Positions 8,972-17,906 of a stretch of DNA of 64,000 nucleotides are shown in pieces (position 1 is the stretch's first letter; every line of letters starts with the position of its first letter). The position numbers and the translations under genes were made by a program. The DNA is from Acidobacteriota bacterium (GTDB taxonomy: Bacteria > Acidobacteriota > Blastocatellia > Pyrinomonadales > Pyrinomonadaceae). Location: positions 62,001 to 126,000 of the forward strand of contig JAFAZX010000095.1 in assembly GCA_019239425.1 (NCBI GenBank), in the 5' to 3' direction. The notes beneath the pieces were generated by a model. The model ran no database searches and was not told the DNA's origin. It was given only the letters and a program-made list of their open reading frames with translations.

Positions 8972-9846
8972 CTCCCGAATCCTCCCCCGCGCAGCCCCGA
9001 CAGGAACTCGCGCAGCAGGTTCTGCGCGACGCGCGTGCGGTAACGCGCCGTCGAGCGCACGTCGTCAATCGGCGTGACCTCGCGCCCGAGTTCTTCGAGC
9101 GCGGCCGTCAACGTTTCGTCGTCGGGCGTGCGGCCCCGCAACGACACCTCCGTCCTGCGGCAGCGCAGCACGACGGGCGCGACGCTCCCCAGGGCGACGC
9201 GCACCTCTCTCAACGCGTCCCCTTCCATCTCCGCCAGCGCCGCGAAGCAGACCTTCGAGATGGCCTGCGCGCGCCGCGTCCCGACCTTGCGGTAGAAGTG
9301 TCGCGCGCCCTCACTCGGTTTAGACAGACGGACGGCCGCGATCAGCTCGTCCGCGCGCATGACGGTCTGCTTGTAGCCGGTGTGGAAGTCCGCGTAAGGG
9401 ACGCGGCGCGCGCCTTCGGCCGAGACGAGTTCGACCTCGGCGCCGTACGCCAAAAGCGCGGGCGGCGTGTCGGCGGCGGGGCTGGCGTTGGCGATGTTGC
9501 CGCCGACGGTGCCGCGGTTCTGGATGGCGATGCCGCCCGTCTCGCGCGCGGCCTGACCCAACATCGGGAAGTGTTGACTTAACAACTCGCTCCGCCGCAC
9601 GTCCGTGTAGGTCGTCAAAGCGCCGACGCGCACTCCGCCGTCGACCTCCTCGACGCCGCGCAGCTCCTTCAGGTGCCGGATGCTGAAGAACTTCCTCTGC
9701 TCAAGCCTCCCCGCCTCCAGGAGCACCATCAAGTCCGTCCCGCCCGCGAACGGCTGCCACGCGCCCGCCCCCTCGCGCAAAAGCGCCAGCGCATCGTCGA
9801 GCGTGCGCGGCACGACCATCTCGTATGCAGGCAGGTAAGCTCTCAT
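8968..9846 (-). CDS. Molybdenum hydroxylase FAD-binding subunit (xanthine dehydrogenase family)
   Basis: Medium subunit that passes electrons from the iron-sulfur subunit to FAD and NAD+. The 292-residue reading from ATG 9846 begins MRAYLPAYEMVVPRTLDDAL, a normal subunit start. A longer frame to 9894 would add residues encoded by the heptamer cassette and is rejected. PFAGGTDLMVLL and the FAD-contact motif TVGGNIANASPAADTPPALLA are both present. The C-terminal domain is complete. No Shine-Dalgarno precedes the ATG; the cassette does. Confidence 0.92.
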   Translation of the reverse strand: MRAYLPAYEMVVPRTLDDALALLREGAGAWQPFAGGTDLMVLLEAGRLEQRKFFSIRHLKELRGVEEVDGGVRVGALTTYTDVRRSELLSQHFPMLGQAARETGGIAIQNRGTVGGNIANASPAADTPPALLAYGAEVELVSAEGARRVPYADFHTGYKQTVMRADELIAAVRLSKPSEGARHFYRKVGTRRAQAISKVCFAALAEMEGDALREVRVALGSVAPVVLRCRRTEVSLRGRTPDDETLTAALEELGREVTPIDDVRSTARYRTRVAQNLLREFLSGLRGGGFGS

Positions 9847-9850
9847 CTTA

Positions 9851-9937
9851 GTCGAGTGATGAGTGATAAGTGATGAACGATGAATGAAAGACAAGCTGCC
9901 TTCGATTCATCATTCATCATTCATCACTCATCATTTC
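9851..9937. repeat. Heptamer cassette (GATGAGT family)
   Basis: Left arm is GAGTGATGAGTGATAAGTGA and related units. Right arm is ATTCATC/ACTCATC units ending TCATCATTTC at the stop codon of the iron-sulfur subunit gene. It occupies the whole gap between two genes of one operon. Confidence 0.85.
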
Positions 9938-10407
9938 TTACACGCGTGGATAACTGCGTCGAAAATCTTCATGTAGCCGGTGCAGCGGCAGAGGTTCCCC
10001 GCGAGACCTTCGCGGATGTCGGCCTCGGTCGGGTCGGGAGTGTGCCGAAGTAGGTTGACGGCCGCGAGCACCATGCCCGGCGTGCAGATGCCGCACTGCG
10101 CGCCGCCCGATTCGAGCATCGCCTGCTGGACGGCGTGCAGGCGTTCGCCGTCGGCCACGCCTTCGACCGTCTGAATGTTCGCGCCCTCGACTTGCGCCGC
10201 GGGGACGAGACAGCTGTTGACCAGCTCGCCGTCGAGGAGCACGGAGCACGCGCCGCATTCGCCCTCGCCGCAGCCCTCCTTCGTCCCGGTCAGTTTAAGT
10301 TCCTCGCGCAGCACGTCGAGCAGCCGCGCGAAAGGGTACGCGCGGAGCGTGACGGCCTCGCCGTTGACGTCGCAGGGGACGGAGATTTTACCTGGGGATT
10401 CAGACAT
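9931..10407 (-). CDS. Molybdenum hydroxylase [2Fe-2S] subunit
   Basis: 158-residue small subunit with two [2Fe-2S] clusters. The N-terminal plant-ferredoxin-type motif reads CGEGECGACSVLLDGELVNSC, and the C-terminal cluster motif reads QCGICTPGM and then NLCRCTGY. The reading starts at ATG 10407, two bases from the stop of the large subunit gene. A much longer frame extending to 10989 overlaps that gene and is not credible. It transfers electrons from the molybdenum centre to the FAD subunit encoded downstream. Confidence 0.95.
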   Translation of the reverse strand: MSESPGKISVPCDVNGEAVTLRAYPFARLLDVLREELKLTGTKEGCGEGECGACSVLLDGELVNSCLVPAAQVEGANIQTVEGVADGERLHAVQQAMLESGGAQCGICTPGMVLAAVNLLRHTPDPTEADIREGLAGNLCRCTGYMKIFDAVIHACKK

Positions 10408-10409
10408 CT

Positions 10410-12665
10410 CTACTTTGCCGCGCCGGCCGTCTCGCCTTCGAGCGCGTCCATAACGGCCTCGGGCGTGAGCGGGACGAAGTCGAACGCGTGGCCGGTGGCG
10501 TGCTCGACGGCGTTGAGGATGGCGGGGGCGGGGCCGTCCATCGGCAGCTCGCCGATGCCCTTCGCGCCGCCGGGGCCGCCCGCGTACGGGTTCTCGAAGA
10601 AGTGGACGCGGATGGGCGGGATGTCGGCCGAGGTCGGGATGATGTAGTTCGTCATCTGCCCGTTCGCCATCCGCCCGCCGCGCCACACGACGTTCTCGTA
10701 AAGCGTCCAGCCGATACCCTGCGCGACGCCGCCCTCGATCTGCCCGGCGGCCAGGACGGGGTGGATGACCCGGCCCACCTCCTGCACGGCGACGAAGTCC
10801 TCGACGCGCGCCTCGTACGTCAGAGTGTCGACGGACACCTCTGCGACGTAGACGGCCCACGCGTACGCGCCGTACGCGTCGCCGCGGTAGCGCTCGTCGT
10901 CCCACTCGATCTCGGCGGGCTGCTGATACTGCACGTGCTTCCTGAGCGCGCCGTGCCTCGACGTGTACTCGCCGCACGCGCGCGCCCACTCGCTTTGCGT
11001 GTAGGAGTCTGAGATGAGGCCCGCGCCCTTCAAGGTCTCTCTGAGCTGAAGCGCGGCCGACTCGACGAGCTTGCCGACGATCATCGTCGTGCGCGAGGCG
11101 ACCGTCGGGCCGCTGTTGGGCACGTCGGCCGTGTCGGGCTGGACGACCTCGACCGTCTCGTAGTCGAGGCCCAGCGCCTCGGCCGCGATCTGCGCGAAGA
11201 CGGTCTTCGTCCCCTGCCCTATCTCCGTGCTCGCCGCGAGCACGCGGACGCGCCCCTCGGCCGTCGCCTCGCAGCCGACGATTGACTGGAGGTACTTCTC
11301 GCCCGAGCCTGTGAAGCCCGCGCCGTGCATGAAGGTGGCGAAGCCGATGCCGCGTTTTCTCCGCGCGCCCTCGTTCTCGCGCGCGAAGCGCTCGCGCTTC
11401 GATTGGTAGTCGGTCAGCTCGAAGGCGCGGTCGAGCAGCCCCGGAAGGTCTACGTCCTCGCGTATGACCTGCCCCGTCGCGGTCGTCTCGCCTTTCGTGA
11501 TGAAGTTGCGGCGTCTCAGCTCTTCGGGCGTGAGGCCGACCGCCGCCGCCACCTTATCCAGGTGGCGTTCGAGGGCGAAGATGCTCTGCGGCGCGCCGAA
11601 GCCGCGGAACGCGCCGTGCGGCGGGACGTTGGTCGCGACGGCGCGCGAGCGTATGCGGACGTTCGGGCAGTTGTAAGGCCCGGCGGCGTGAATCGTCCCG
11701 CGCGAGAGGACGACCGAGGAGAGCGTGGCGTAGGCGCCGCCGTCGATGTCGAAGTCGATCTCCATCCCGACGAGCTTGCCCCCGCGCGTGACGGCCGTGC
11801 GGTGGCGCGTGCGCGAGGGGTGGCGCTTGGTCGTGGCGACCATGTCCTCGGCGCGGTCGTAGACCATCTTGACGGGCCGGCCCGACTTCCAGGCGAGCAG
11901 GGCGGCGTGGCCCGCGATCATCGAAGGGTACTCCTCCTTGCCGCCGAAGCCGCCGCCCGTCTCGGTCTGGATGACGCGGACTTTATCTTCCGGCAGGTCG
12001 AAGAGCTTCACGAGCGCCTTGTGCACGTAGTAGGGGCACTGCATCGAGCCGCGCACCGTTACGCCAGTTTCGGGACTCACCTCGGCGATGACGCCGTTCG
12101 TCTCGATGTAGAGTTGTTCCTGCGCGCCCGTGCGGTACTCGCCCTCGACGACGACGACGTCGCCTCTGTCCCAGACCTCTTCGACCTTCCCCTTCTCGAC
12201 GAGGAAGGTCTTGAAGACGTTGTCCGCGCCCCAGATGATCTCCTTGGGTTCGAGCGACTCCTCGATGTCGAAGACGGCGGGCAGAGGCTCCGCCTCGATC
12301 TTCACCGCGCGGCGCGCCTCTTCGAGCAGGTACTTGTCCGCGTGCGCGAGGAGGAGGACGGGCTCCTCGGCGTGGTTGACTACCCGGTCGGCGAGGTACG
12401 GCTGGTCGTTGAGGATGAGCGCGACGTAGTTGTGGCCGGGTACGTCGCGCGCGGTGACGACGGTGAACTCGTCCCACGGGATGCCTTCGCCGAAGTGGAC
12501 GCCGGTGATGCGCCCGCGCGGGAAGGGGCTGCGCACGGTGACGCCGTGGAGCATGCCGGGGAGCACAAGATCGTCCACGTAGCGGGCGGCGCCCGTCACC
12601 TTCGCGCGCCCCTCCTTGCGTGGCACGGGCCGCCCGACGAGTCTGTCTTTCGTGCTGAGAGTCAT
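10410..12665 (-). CDS. Molybdenum hydroxylase large (Mo-cofactor) subunit, xanthine dehydrogenase type
   Basis: 751-residue catalytic subunit carrying molybdopterin. The N-terminus is the a/b hammerhead domain (KVTGAARYVDDLVLPGMLHG). The cofactor loops are clear: QTETGGGFGGKEEYPSM, AFRGFGAPQSIFALERH and GAKGIGELPMDGPAP, whose Glu is the catalytic base in the family. GAFRGFGAPQ rather than AYRCSFR rules out form I CO dehydrogenase. Start ATG 12665 opens MTLSTKDRLVGRPVPRKEGR. It is first in the operon. Substrate (purine, aldehyde or N-heterocycle) cannot be fixed from sequence alone; xanthine dehydrogenase is the best guess. Confidence 0.9.
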   Translation of the reverse strand: MTLSTKDRLVGRPVPRKEGRAKVTGAARYVDDLVLPGMLHGVTVRSPFPRGRITGVHFGEGIPWDEFTVVTARDVPGHNYVALILNDQPYLADRVVNHAEEPVLLLAHADKYLLEEARRAVKIEAEPLPAVFDIEESLEPKEIIWGADNVFKTFLVEKGKVEEVWDRGDVVVVEGEYRTGAQEQLYIETNGVIAEVSPETGVTVRGSMQCPYYVHKALVKLFDLPEDKVRVIQTETGGGFGGKEEYPSMIAGHAALLAWKSGRPVKMVYDRAEDMVATTKRHPSRTRHRTAVTRGGKLVGMEIDFDIDGGAYATLSSVVLSRGTIHAAGPYNCPNVRIRSRAVATNVPPHGAFRGFGAPQSIFALERHLDKVAAAVGLTPEELRRRNFITKGETTATGQVIREDVDLPGLLDRAFELTDYQSKRERFARENEGARRKRGIGFATFMHGAGFTGSGEKYLQSIVGCEATAEGRVRVLAASTEIGQGTKTVFAQIAAEALGLDYETVEVVQPDTADVPNSGPTVASRTTMIVGKLVESAALQLRETLKGAGLISDSYTQSEWARACGEYTSRHGALRKHVQYQQPAEIEWDDERYRGDAYGAYAWAVYVAEVSVDTLTYEARVEDFVAVQEVGRVIHPVLAAGQIEGGVAQGIGWTLYENVVWRGGRMANGQMTNYIIPTSADIPPIRVHFFENPYAGGPGGAKGIGELPMDGPAPAILNAVEHATGHAFDFVPLTPEAVMDALEGETAGAAK

Positions 12666-12805
12666 CCGGTTGGTCTGCCGGTCTTCCTTGTTGCCCTTGC
12701 GGGACGACCGGACTATGATGGCGGCCAGCTTAACACATCGCGCGTCGCCGCGGTCAATCCCGCGGCCGCCTCCGTCACACTCCCGCAACGGAAAGGATCA
12801 GACAC

Positions 12806-13183
12806 TTGGCAGAGCAATTTCGGGGCGTTCAATACCGACAGGGCGACGTGTTCCTCGTCAGGGTGGGGGACGACGTCAGGACTCTCCCGCACCGCAGCGT
12901 GCCGCGTGACGACGGCCGCATCGTCCTCGCCTATGGGGAGGCGACCGGGCACGCGCACGCCATCGCCGACGCCGACGCGGAGTTGATAGAGCTGGAGACC
13001 GGCGAACGTTTCCTCTTCACCTCGCGCGGCGTCTCGCTCAGGCACGAGGAGCACGACACCATCGAGCTGCCGGCGGGCGCATACCGCGTCGTCCGCCAGC
13101 GCGAGTACGTCCCCGCCCGCGGTGATGATGACGACGAGGAAGAGGCGGACGACGCCCCGGACTCGCGCTACGTCGCGGACTAA
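12806..13183 (+). CDS. Small conserved protein of a two-gene module, unknown function
   Basis: 125 residues from a TTG start with GAAAGGA just upstream. The core holds three conserved-looking blocks: QGDVFLVRVGD, GEATGHAHAI, and LRHEEHDTIELPAGAYRVVR followed by QREY. The His pattern (GHAH, HEEH) suggests a metal site or a small beta-sandwich, though this is inference. The tail is strongly acidic (DDDDEEEADDAPD). It precedes the DUF6745 gene by 18 bases, an arrangement I recall as recurrent for this protein pair. No signal peptide or membrane segment is present. Confidence 0.8.
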   Translation: MAEQFRGVQYRQGDVFLVRVGDDVRTLPHRSVPRDDGRIVLAYGEATGHAHAIADADAELIELETGERFLFTSRGVSLRHEEHDTIELPAGAYRVVRQREYVPARGDDDDEEEADDAPDSRYVAD

Positions 13184-13201
13184 GACCCGCCCCTCCGCCC
13201 C

Positions 13202-14488
13202 ATGTCCTCCGCCGAACCACTCAGCCGCGAAGAGAGCCAGGGACTAGCCGCGGCGCTCCGCGAGAAGTGGACGGCCGTCGCCCTCTCGACGGGGCCGTCC
13301 GACCGCGCGGCCGCGCAGGAGGCCGCGCGCGAACTCTACCTGCGCGCCGGCCTGACGCCGCCCGAAGGTTACGTCTGGCTCGACTCCCCGCTCGAAGGCA
13401 TCGTCGCCGCCACCGTCTTCCAAGACCGCGACCCCGAGGGACTCTTCCGGCGGTTCGACGTACCGCGGCCGAGGCGAATCTTCGAGTGCCTCAACGCGCC
13501 GAGGCGCGAAGGCGCGCCCGAGCCGCCCGCCGCCTTCGACGCGCTGCGCAGACTCTGCTCGCGCGCAATCAGAATCGTCCGCGACCGCCTGGCAGAAAGC
13601 TTCTCCGCGCGCTACGTCTACGACATCTGGCACGCGGGGATCGTCGGCGTCGAGCCGGGGTCGGAAGGCTTCACCCCCGAGCAACTGAAGTCGGAGGTCT
13701 TCGCACGGGTTCGCGAGAAGCTCCTGCGCCAGACGCCGCCCGCCGTCAAGCCGCGGCGCTGGCAGAGGGTCTTGGAGCCGTTCGAGACGAACGGCGCGGC
13801 CGTGCGGCTCACGCGCGAGATACCTTTTGAGACCATGCCCGGCGGCGACACCCGTGATTTCGGCTTCGGCACGCACGACGCGTGGCGGCTGGCCTTCTGC
13901 GAGTGGGCGCTCGCCGCGGGAGGTGGCGGCGACGAAGAAGAGGCAGAGAGGCTGACGGCCCTCTGCGAGTTGAGCAGGCAGTGCGGCTGGTGGTGGCCTT
14001 TGAGCCGCCTCGTCGTCTTCACCGAACGGCCGACCGCCGTCGGCTGCGAGGCGTCGGGCCGGCTGCACGCGCCGGACGGGCCGGCGCTCGGCTATAAGGA
14101 CGGGTGGAGTTTCTACGCCTGGCGCGGGATGGAGGTGACGGCCGACCTCATCGAGAATCGCCACCTGCTCACGGTCGGGCAGATCGAGGACGAGCACAAC
14201 GTCGAGTGGCGGCGCGCGATGATAGAGATCTACGGGCCGGAGCGTTTCCTGCTCGACAGCCGCGCGCGCGTCGTCCACCAGGACGAGTTCGGCATACTCT
14301 ACTCGCTGGAGCTGTTCCGGGACGAGCCGCTCGTCATGGTCGAGGTGCGCAACTCGACGCCCGAGCCCGACGGCTCACACAAGACCTACTTTCTCCGTGT
14401 GCCCCCGAACGTGCGCACGGCGCGCGAGGCCGTCGCGTGGACGTTCGGCTTGGAAGCGTCGGACTACGGGCCGTCCGTTCAAACTTAG
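13202..14488 (+). CDS. DUF6745 family protein
   Basis: 428-residue cytoplasmic protein. The C-terminal two thirds carries the family features: CGWWWPLSRLVVFTERPTAV, the RLHAPDGPALGYKDGWSFYA block with WRG, a basic/acidic helix ending in YGPERFL, an EFG-containing beta block, and the terminal VEVRNSTPEPDGS...TAREAVAWTFGL block. The N-terminal third is a variable Glu/Ala-rich helical region. Function is unknown. It follows the small GHAH protein and shares its operon. The domain name is from memory of the family and should be treated as probable. Confidence 0.75.
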   Translation: MSSAEPLSREESQGLAAALREKWTAVALSTGPSDRAAAQEAARELYLRAGLTPPEGYVWLDSPLEGIVAATVFQDRDPEGLFRRFDVPRPRRIFECLNAPRREGAPEPPAAFDALRRLCSRAIRIVRDRLAESFSARYVYDIWHAGIVGVEPGSEGFTPEQLKSEVFARVREKLLRQTPPAVKPRRWQRVLEPFETNGAAVRLTREIPFETMPGGDTRDFGFGTHDAWRLAFCEWALAAGGGGDEEEAERLTALCELSRQCGWWWPLSRLVVFTERPTAVGCEASGRLHAPDGPALGYKDGWSFYAWRGMEVTADLIENRHLLTVGQIEDEHNVEWRRAMIEIYGPERFLLDSRARVVHQDEFGILYSLELFRDEPLVMVEVRNSTPEPDGSHKTYFLRVPPNVRTAREAVAWTFGLEASDYGPSVQT

Positions 14489-14498
14489 AAGACAGTTC

Positions 14499-14566
14499 AC
14501 CACAGAGACACAGAGGCACAGCTTGTTGAGATAAGTCTCCAAGCCGTGCCTCTGTGTCTCTGTGGT
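14499..14566. terminator. 21-bp perfect inverted repeat of octamer (ACACAGAG) units between convergent genes
   Basis: 14499-14519 (ACCACAGAGACACAGAGGCA plus C) pairs perfectly with 14546-14566. The arm is a three-unit tandem with 8-base period. It sits between two converging genes and can act as a bidirectional terminator; it has the same logic as the heptamer cassettes. Confidence 0.75.
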
Positions 14567-14581
14567 AAAAACTCGCTCGCT

Positions 14582-17500
14582 TTAGTCGCCGCCCGCGCCG
14601 ACTGTCTCTTCGGCGGGCGTGTCGGCCGCAGCTTCCTCTTCACTTTCAATAGCGCGGCGGCGCGCGAAGGCGGCGCGCACCCTTCTGCCCGTGTGGAACG
14701 GGTAGGCGAGGACGTTGCCGACGTGTCTGCGCCACCAGGCCGTGCGGCCGATGTCGTCGAAGATGGTGTAGGCGACCGGCGTCACGAGCAGCGTCAAGAG
14801 GAGCGAGAGCGACTGGCCGCCGATGACGACGACCGCGATGGAGCGCCGCTCCTCCGCGCCGGGGCCTGTGCCGAGCGCGAGCGGGAGCATCCCCGCGACG
14901 AGCGCGAGCGTCGTCATCAGGATGGGGCGCAGGCGGTCGCGGTTCCCCTGGATGACGGCCTCGAACCGCTCCATCCCCTTCGCGCGCAGGTTGTTCATGT
15001 GGTCGATCTGCAGAATCGAGTTCTTCTTCACCACGCCGAACAGCACGAGGATGCCGAGCGCCGAGTAGAGGTTCAGGGTGTCGCCCGTCATGTACTGCGA
15101 GAGCAGCGCGAACGGGATCGCGAGCGGGAGGCTCAAGAGAATCGTGACCGGGTGAATCGTGCTCTCGAACTGCGACGCGAGAATCATGTACATGAAGATG
15201 ATTGAGAGCATGAACGCCCAGAGGAACTCCGTGAACGTCCGCTCCAGCTCGCGCGCGCGCCCCGAGACGGCCGTCGTGTAGGCGGCCGGCATGTTCATCC
15301 GAACGGACTCGGCCCTGAGCGCCTCGATGCGGTCGGCGAGGGCGTAGCCGGGCGCGACCGAGGCGCGCAGAGAGACCTGCCGCTGGCGGTCGATGCGGTC
15401 GATGCGCGAGGGGCTGATGTCGCGGCGTATCTTGACGAGGTTGTCGAGGCGGATGAGCCCGCCGCGCGAGGAGGGCACGTAGAGCTGGCCCAGCGTGCGC
15501 GGGTCGTTGCGGTCGCGCTCGTTCAGGCGGAGCTGCACGTCGTAAGCCTCGTTGACCGTGGCGTCGTGGTAGCGCGTCACCTCCTGGTCGCCCCCGACCA
15601 TCACGCGCAGGGAGTTCGCCACGTCGGCCGTCGAGACGCCGAGCGCCGCCGCGCGCTCGCGGTCGATCTCGACGCGCAGCTCGGGCTTGTTGAGCTTGAG
15701 CGTCGTGTCGGCGTCCACGATGCCGCCGAGTTTGGCGGAGCGCGTGCGCAAGTCCTCCGCGTACTCGGCGAGCTTTTCGAGCTCGGGGCCGCGGATGACG
15801 AAGTCTATGTCGAAGCGCCCGCCCGCGCCGAAGTTGAAGGACTGCGCGTTGCGGACGCCGACGCGCATCGGCTGATACTTCTGAAGTCTGCGACGAACCT
15901 CCTGCATCACGTCCTGCTGCGTGTAGTTGCCGTGGAAGGCCCCGAGGGGGTGGCCGGCGAGCGTCTCGCGCCAGAGGCGGCCGAAGGAGAGCGTGCGCTC
16001 CTCGTGCGGCGCGATGCGGATGTACATGTCGCTCTGGTTGACGCCGCCGAGGAAGCTCCCCCCCGCCGAGGCGAGGACGAGCCGGACGCCGGGCGTCTTC
16101 ATGATGTCCTGCTCCATCGCCTGCATCGTCTCGTTCATCGAGGCGAGGTTCGTCCCCTCCGGCGCGCTGACCGAGACCTCGAACTCCGCCTCGTCCACGT
16201 TCGAGGGGATGAACTCCTGCTTGACCGCGCGGTAGAGCGGCGCGCTCGAAGCGATGACGGCGAGGGCGAGGGCGGAGACGACGACGCGGTGACGCATCGA
16301 GAGCGTCAGCAGCCACGTGTACGCGCGGTCGATGTAGCTGTAGAAGCCGCGCCGCGAGCCCGCCTTTGTGCCCTCGTACTCGCCTTCGTGTTGCCCGCCG
16401 CCGTGCCCCTTCGCGTCCTCCGCGCGCAGCAGGCGCGCCGACATCATCGGCGTCAGCGTGAACGAGACGAGCAAGCTAACCATGATGGCGACGGCCGCCG
16501 TGATGCCGAACTGGTAGAGGAAGCGCCCCGAGATGGAGGACATGAACGAGACCGGCAGGAAGATGACGACGAGCGAGAGCGTCGTCGCCAGCACGGCCAG
16601 CCCGATGTCGGCCGTCGCCTCGCGCGCCGCCTCCATCGCCGTCATCCGCTTCTCCTCGACGAAACGGAAGATGTTCTCGAGCACGACGATGGCGTCGTCG
16701 ATCACGACGCCGACCATCAGGACGAGCGCGAGCATCGTCACGCTGTTCAGGGTGAAGTCGAGCGCACGCATCATGGCGAAGGTCGAGACGACCGACGCCG
16801 GGATGGCGACGGCCGCGATCAGCGTCGAGCGCCACGAGCGCATGAAGAACAGCACGACGAGCGACGCGAGGATGCTGCCCAAAACCAGGTGGACGGTAAT
16901 CTCGTGGAGCGCCGCCTCGATGTAGCGCGACTGGTCGCGGATGACCTCCACCTTCACGTCGGAGGGGAGCTGCCCCTCGACGCGCGCCAGGGCCTGCTTG
17001 ATGCCCCCGATGACCTCGATGGTGTTGGCGCCCGACTGGCGCTGTATCTGCAAGGTCACAGTCGGCACGCCGTTCAGGCGCGCGAGGCTTCGCTGCTCCT
17101 TCGTGCTGTCCTCGACGCGCCCCACGTCGCGCAGGCGGACGGCCGAGCCGCCGAGGTTGGCGATTGTCAGGTCGTTGAAGGCGCGCGGGTCTGTGACGCG
17201 GCCCATCGTGCGCAGCGTCAGCTCCTCGTTGTTGGTCGTGACGTTGCCGCCGGGGATGTCCGCGTTCTGGCGCGCGAGCGCCGTCTGCACGGACGTGATG
17301 GGTATCTGGTAGGCTTCGAGCCGGGCCGCGTCCACCCAGACGTTGATGGCGCGTTCCAGCCCGCCGACGATCTGCACCTGCCCGACGCCGCCGACGCGCT
17401 CGAACTGCGGCCGGACGGTCTTGTCGGCCAGCTCGGTCAGCTCGCGCAAACTACGCTCGCCGGTGAGCGCGATGGTGATGACGGGCGCGCTGTCGTTGTT

Positions 17501-17902
17501 GAACTTCTGGACGACGGGCGGGCGCTGGCGGGCGTCCTCGGGGAGCTGGTTGATGACGGTCGTGACGCGGTCGCGCACGTCCTGCGCGGCAGTATCGAGG
17601 TCTCGGTCGAGCTTGAAGGTGGCGATGATGATCGAGGTGCCGGGCGCGGAGACCGAGCGCAGCTCGTCGATGCCCTCGACCGTGTTGACGGCCTCCTCGA
17701 TGGGCTGCGAGACGAGCGTCTCGACCTCCTCGGAAGAGGCGCCGGGCAACTGCGTGCGGACGCTCACCGTCGGCAGGTCGACCGAGGGGAAGCGGTCGAC
17801 GCCCAGACGGAAGTAGCTCGCCGCGCCGACGACGACGAGCGAGAGCACGATCATCGCCGCGAAGACCGGCCGCCTGATACAGATTTCCGCCAGCTTCTGC
17901 AT
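14582..17902 (-). CDS. RND efflux permease, HAE1 family
   Basis: 1106-residue inner-membrane proton-driven exporter. The N-terminus IRRPVFAAMIVLSLVVVGAA is the first helix. TM4 holds the proton-relay pair in GVVIDDAIVVLEN, and two periplasmic porter domains flank the two six-helix halves. The C-terminus carries a charged extension (RRAIESEEEAAADTPAEE). Length is slightly above the usual 1030-1050. It is third after the adaptor and a serine hydrolase in one leftward run. No outer-membrane channel gene is present here. Substrate is unknown; drug-type HAE1 is more likely than metal type because the latter's motifs are absent. Confidence 0.95.
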   Translation of the reverse strand: MQKLAEICIRRPVFAAMIVLSLVVVGAASYFRLGVDRFPSVDLPTVSVRTQLPGASSEEVETLVSQPIEEAVNTVEGIDELRSVSAPGTSIIIATFKLDRDLDTAAQDVRDRVTTVINQLPEDARQRPPVVQKFNNDSAPVITIALTGERSLRELTELADKTVRPQFERVGGVGQVQIVGGLERAINVWVDAARLEAYQIPITSVQTALARQNADIPGGNVTTNNEELTLRTMGRVTDPRAFNDLTIANLGGSAVRLRDVGRVEDSTKEQRSLARLNGVPTVTLQIQRQSGANTIEVIGGIKQALARVEGQLPSDVKVEVIRDQSRYIEAALHEITVHLVLGSILASLVVLFFMRSWRSTLIAAVAIPASVVSTFAMMRALDFTLNSVTMLALVLMVGVVIDDAIVVLENIFRFVEEKRMTAMEAAREATADIGLAVLATTLSLVVIFLPVSFMSSISGRFLYQFGITAAVAIMVSLLVSFTLTPMMSARLLRAEDAKGHGGGQHEGEYEGTKAGSRRGFYSYIDRAYTWLLTLSMRHRVVVSALALAVIASSAPLYRAVKQEFIPSNVDEAEFEVSVSAPEGTNLASMNETMQAMEQDIMKTPGVRLVLASAGGSFLGGVNQSDMYIRIAPHEERTLSFGRLWRETLAGHPLGAFHGNYTQQDVMQEVRRRLQKYQPMRVGVRNAQSFNFGAGGRFDIDFVIRGPELEKLAEYAEDLRTRSAKLGGIVDADTTLKLNKPELRVEIDRERAAALGVSTADVANSLRVMVGGDQEVTRYHDATVNEAYDVQLRLNERDRNDPRTLGQLYVPSSRGGLIRLDNLVKIRRDISPSRIDRIDRQRQVSLRASVAPGYALADRIEALRAESVRMNMPAAYTTAVSGRARELERTFTEFLWAFMLSIIFMYMILASQFESTIHPVTILLSLPLAIPFALLSQYMTGDTLNLYSALGILVLFGVVKKNSILQIDHMNNLRAKGMERFEAVIQGNRDRLRPILMTTLALVAGMLPLALGTGPGAEERRSIAVVVIGGQSLSLLLTLLVTPVAYTIFDDIGRTAWWRRHVGNVLAYPFHTGRRVRAAFARRRAIESEEEAAADTPAEETVGAGGD

Positions 17903-17906
17903 GACG

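Noticed and set aside
9847..9894. N-terminal extension of the FAD subunit (and of the histidine phosphatase at 61834-61899)
   Set aside because: The extra residues are encoded by heptamer arrays (repeats of SLITHH-type words) and are absent from the family.
10408..10989. Longer start for the [2Fe-2S] subunit
   Set aside because: The added 190 residues overlap the large subunit gene and are Arg-rich shadow sequence; MSESPGKISVPC at 10407 matches the family start.
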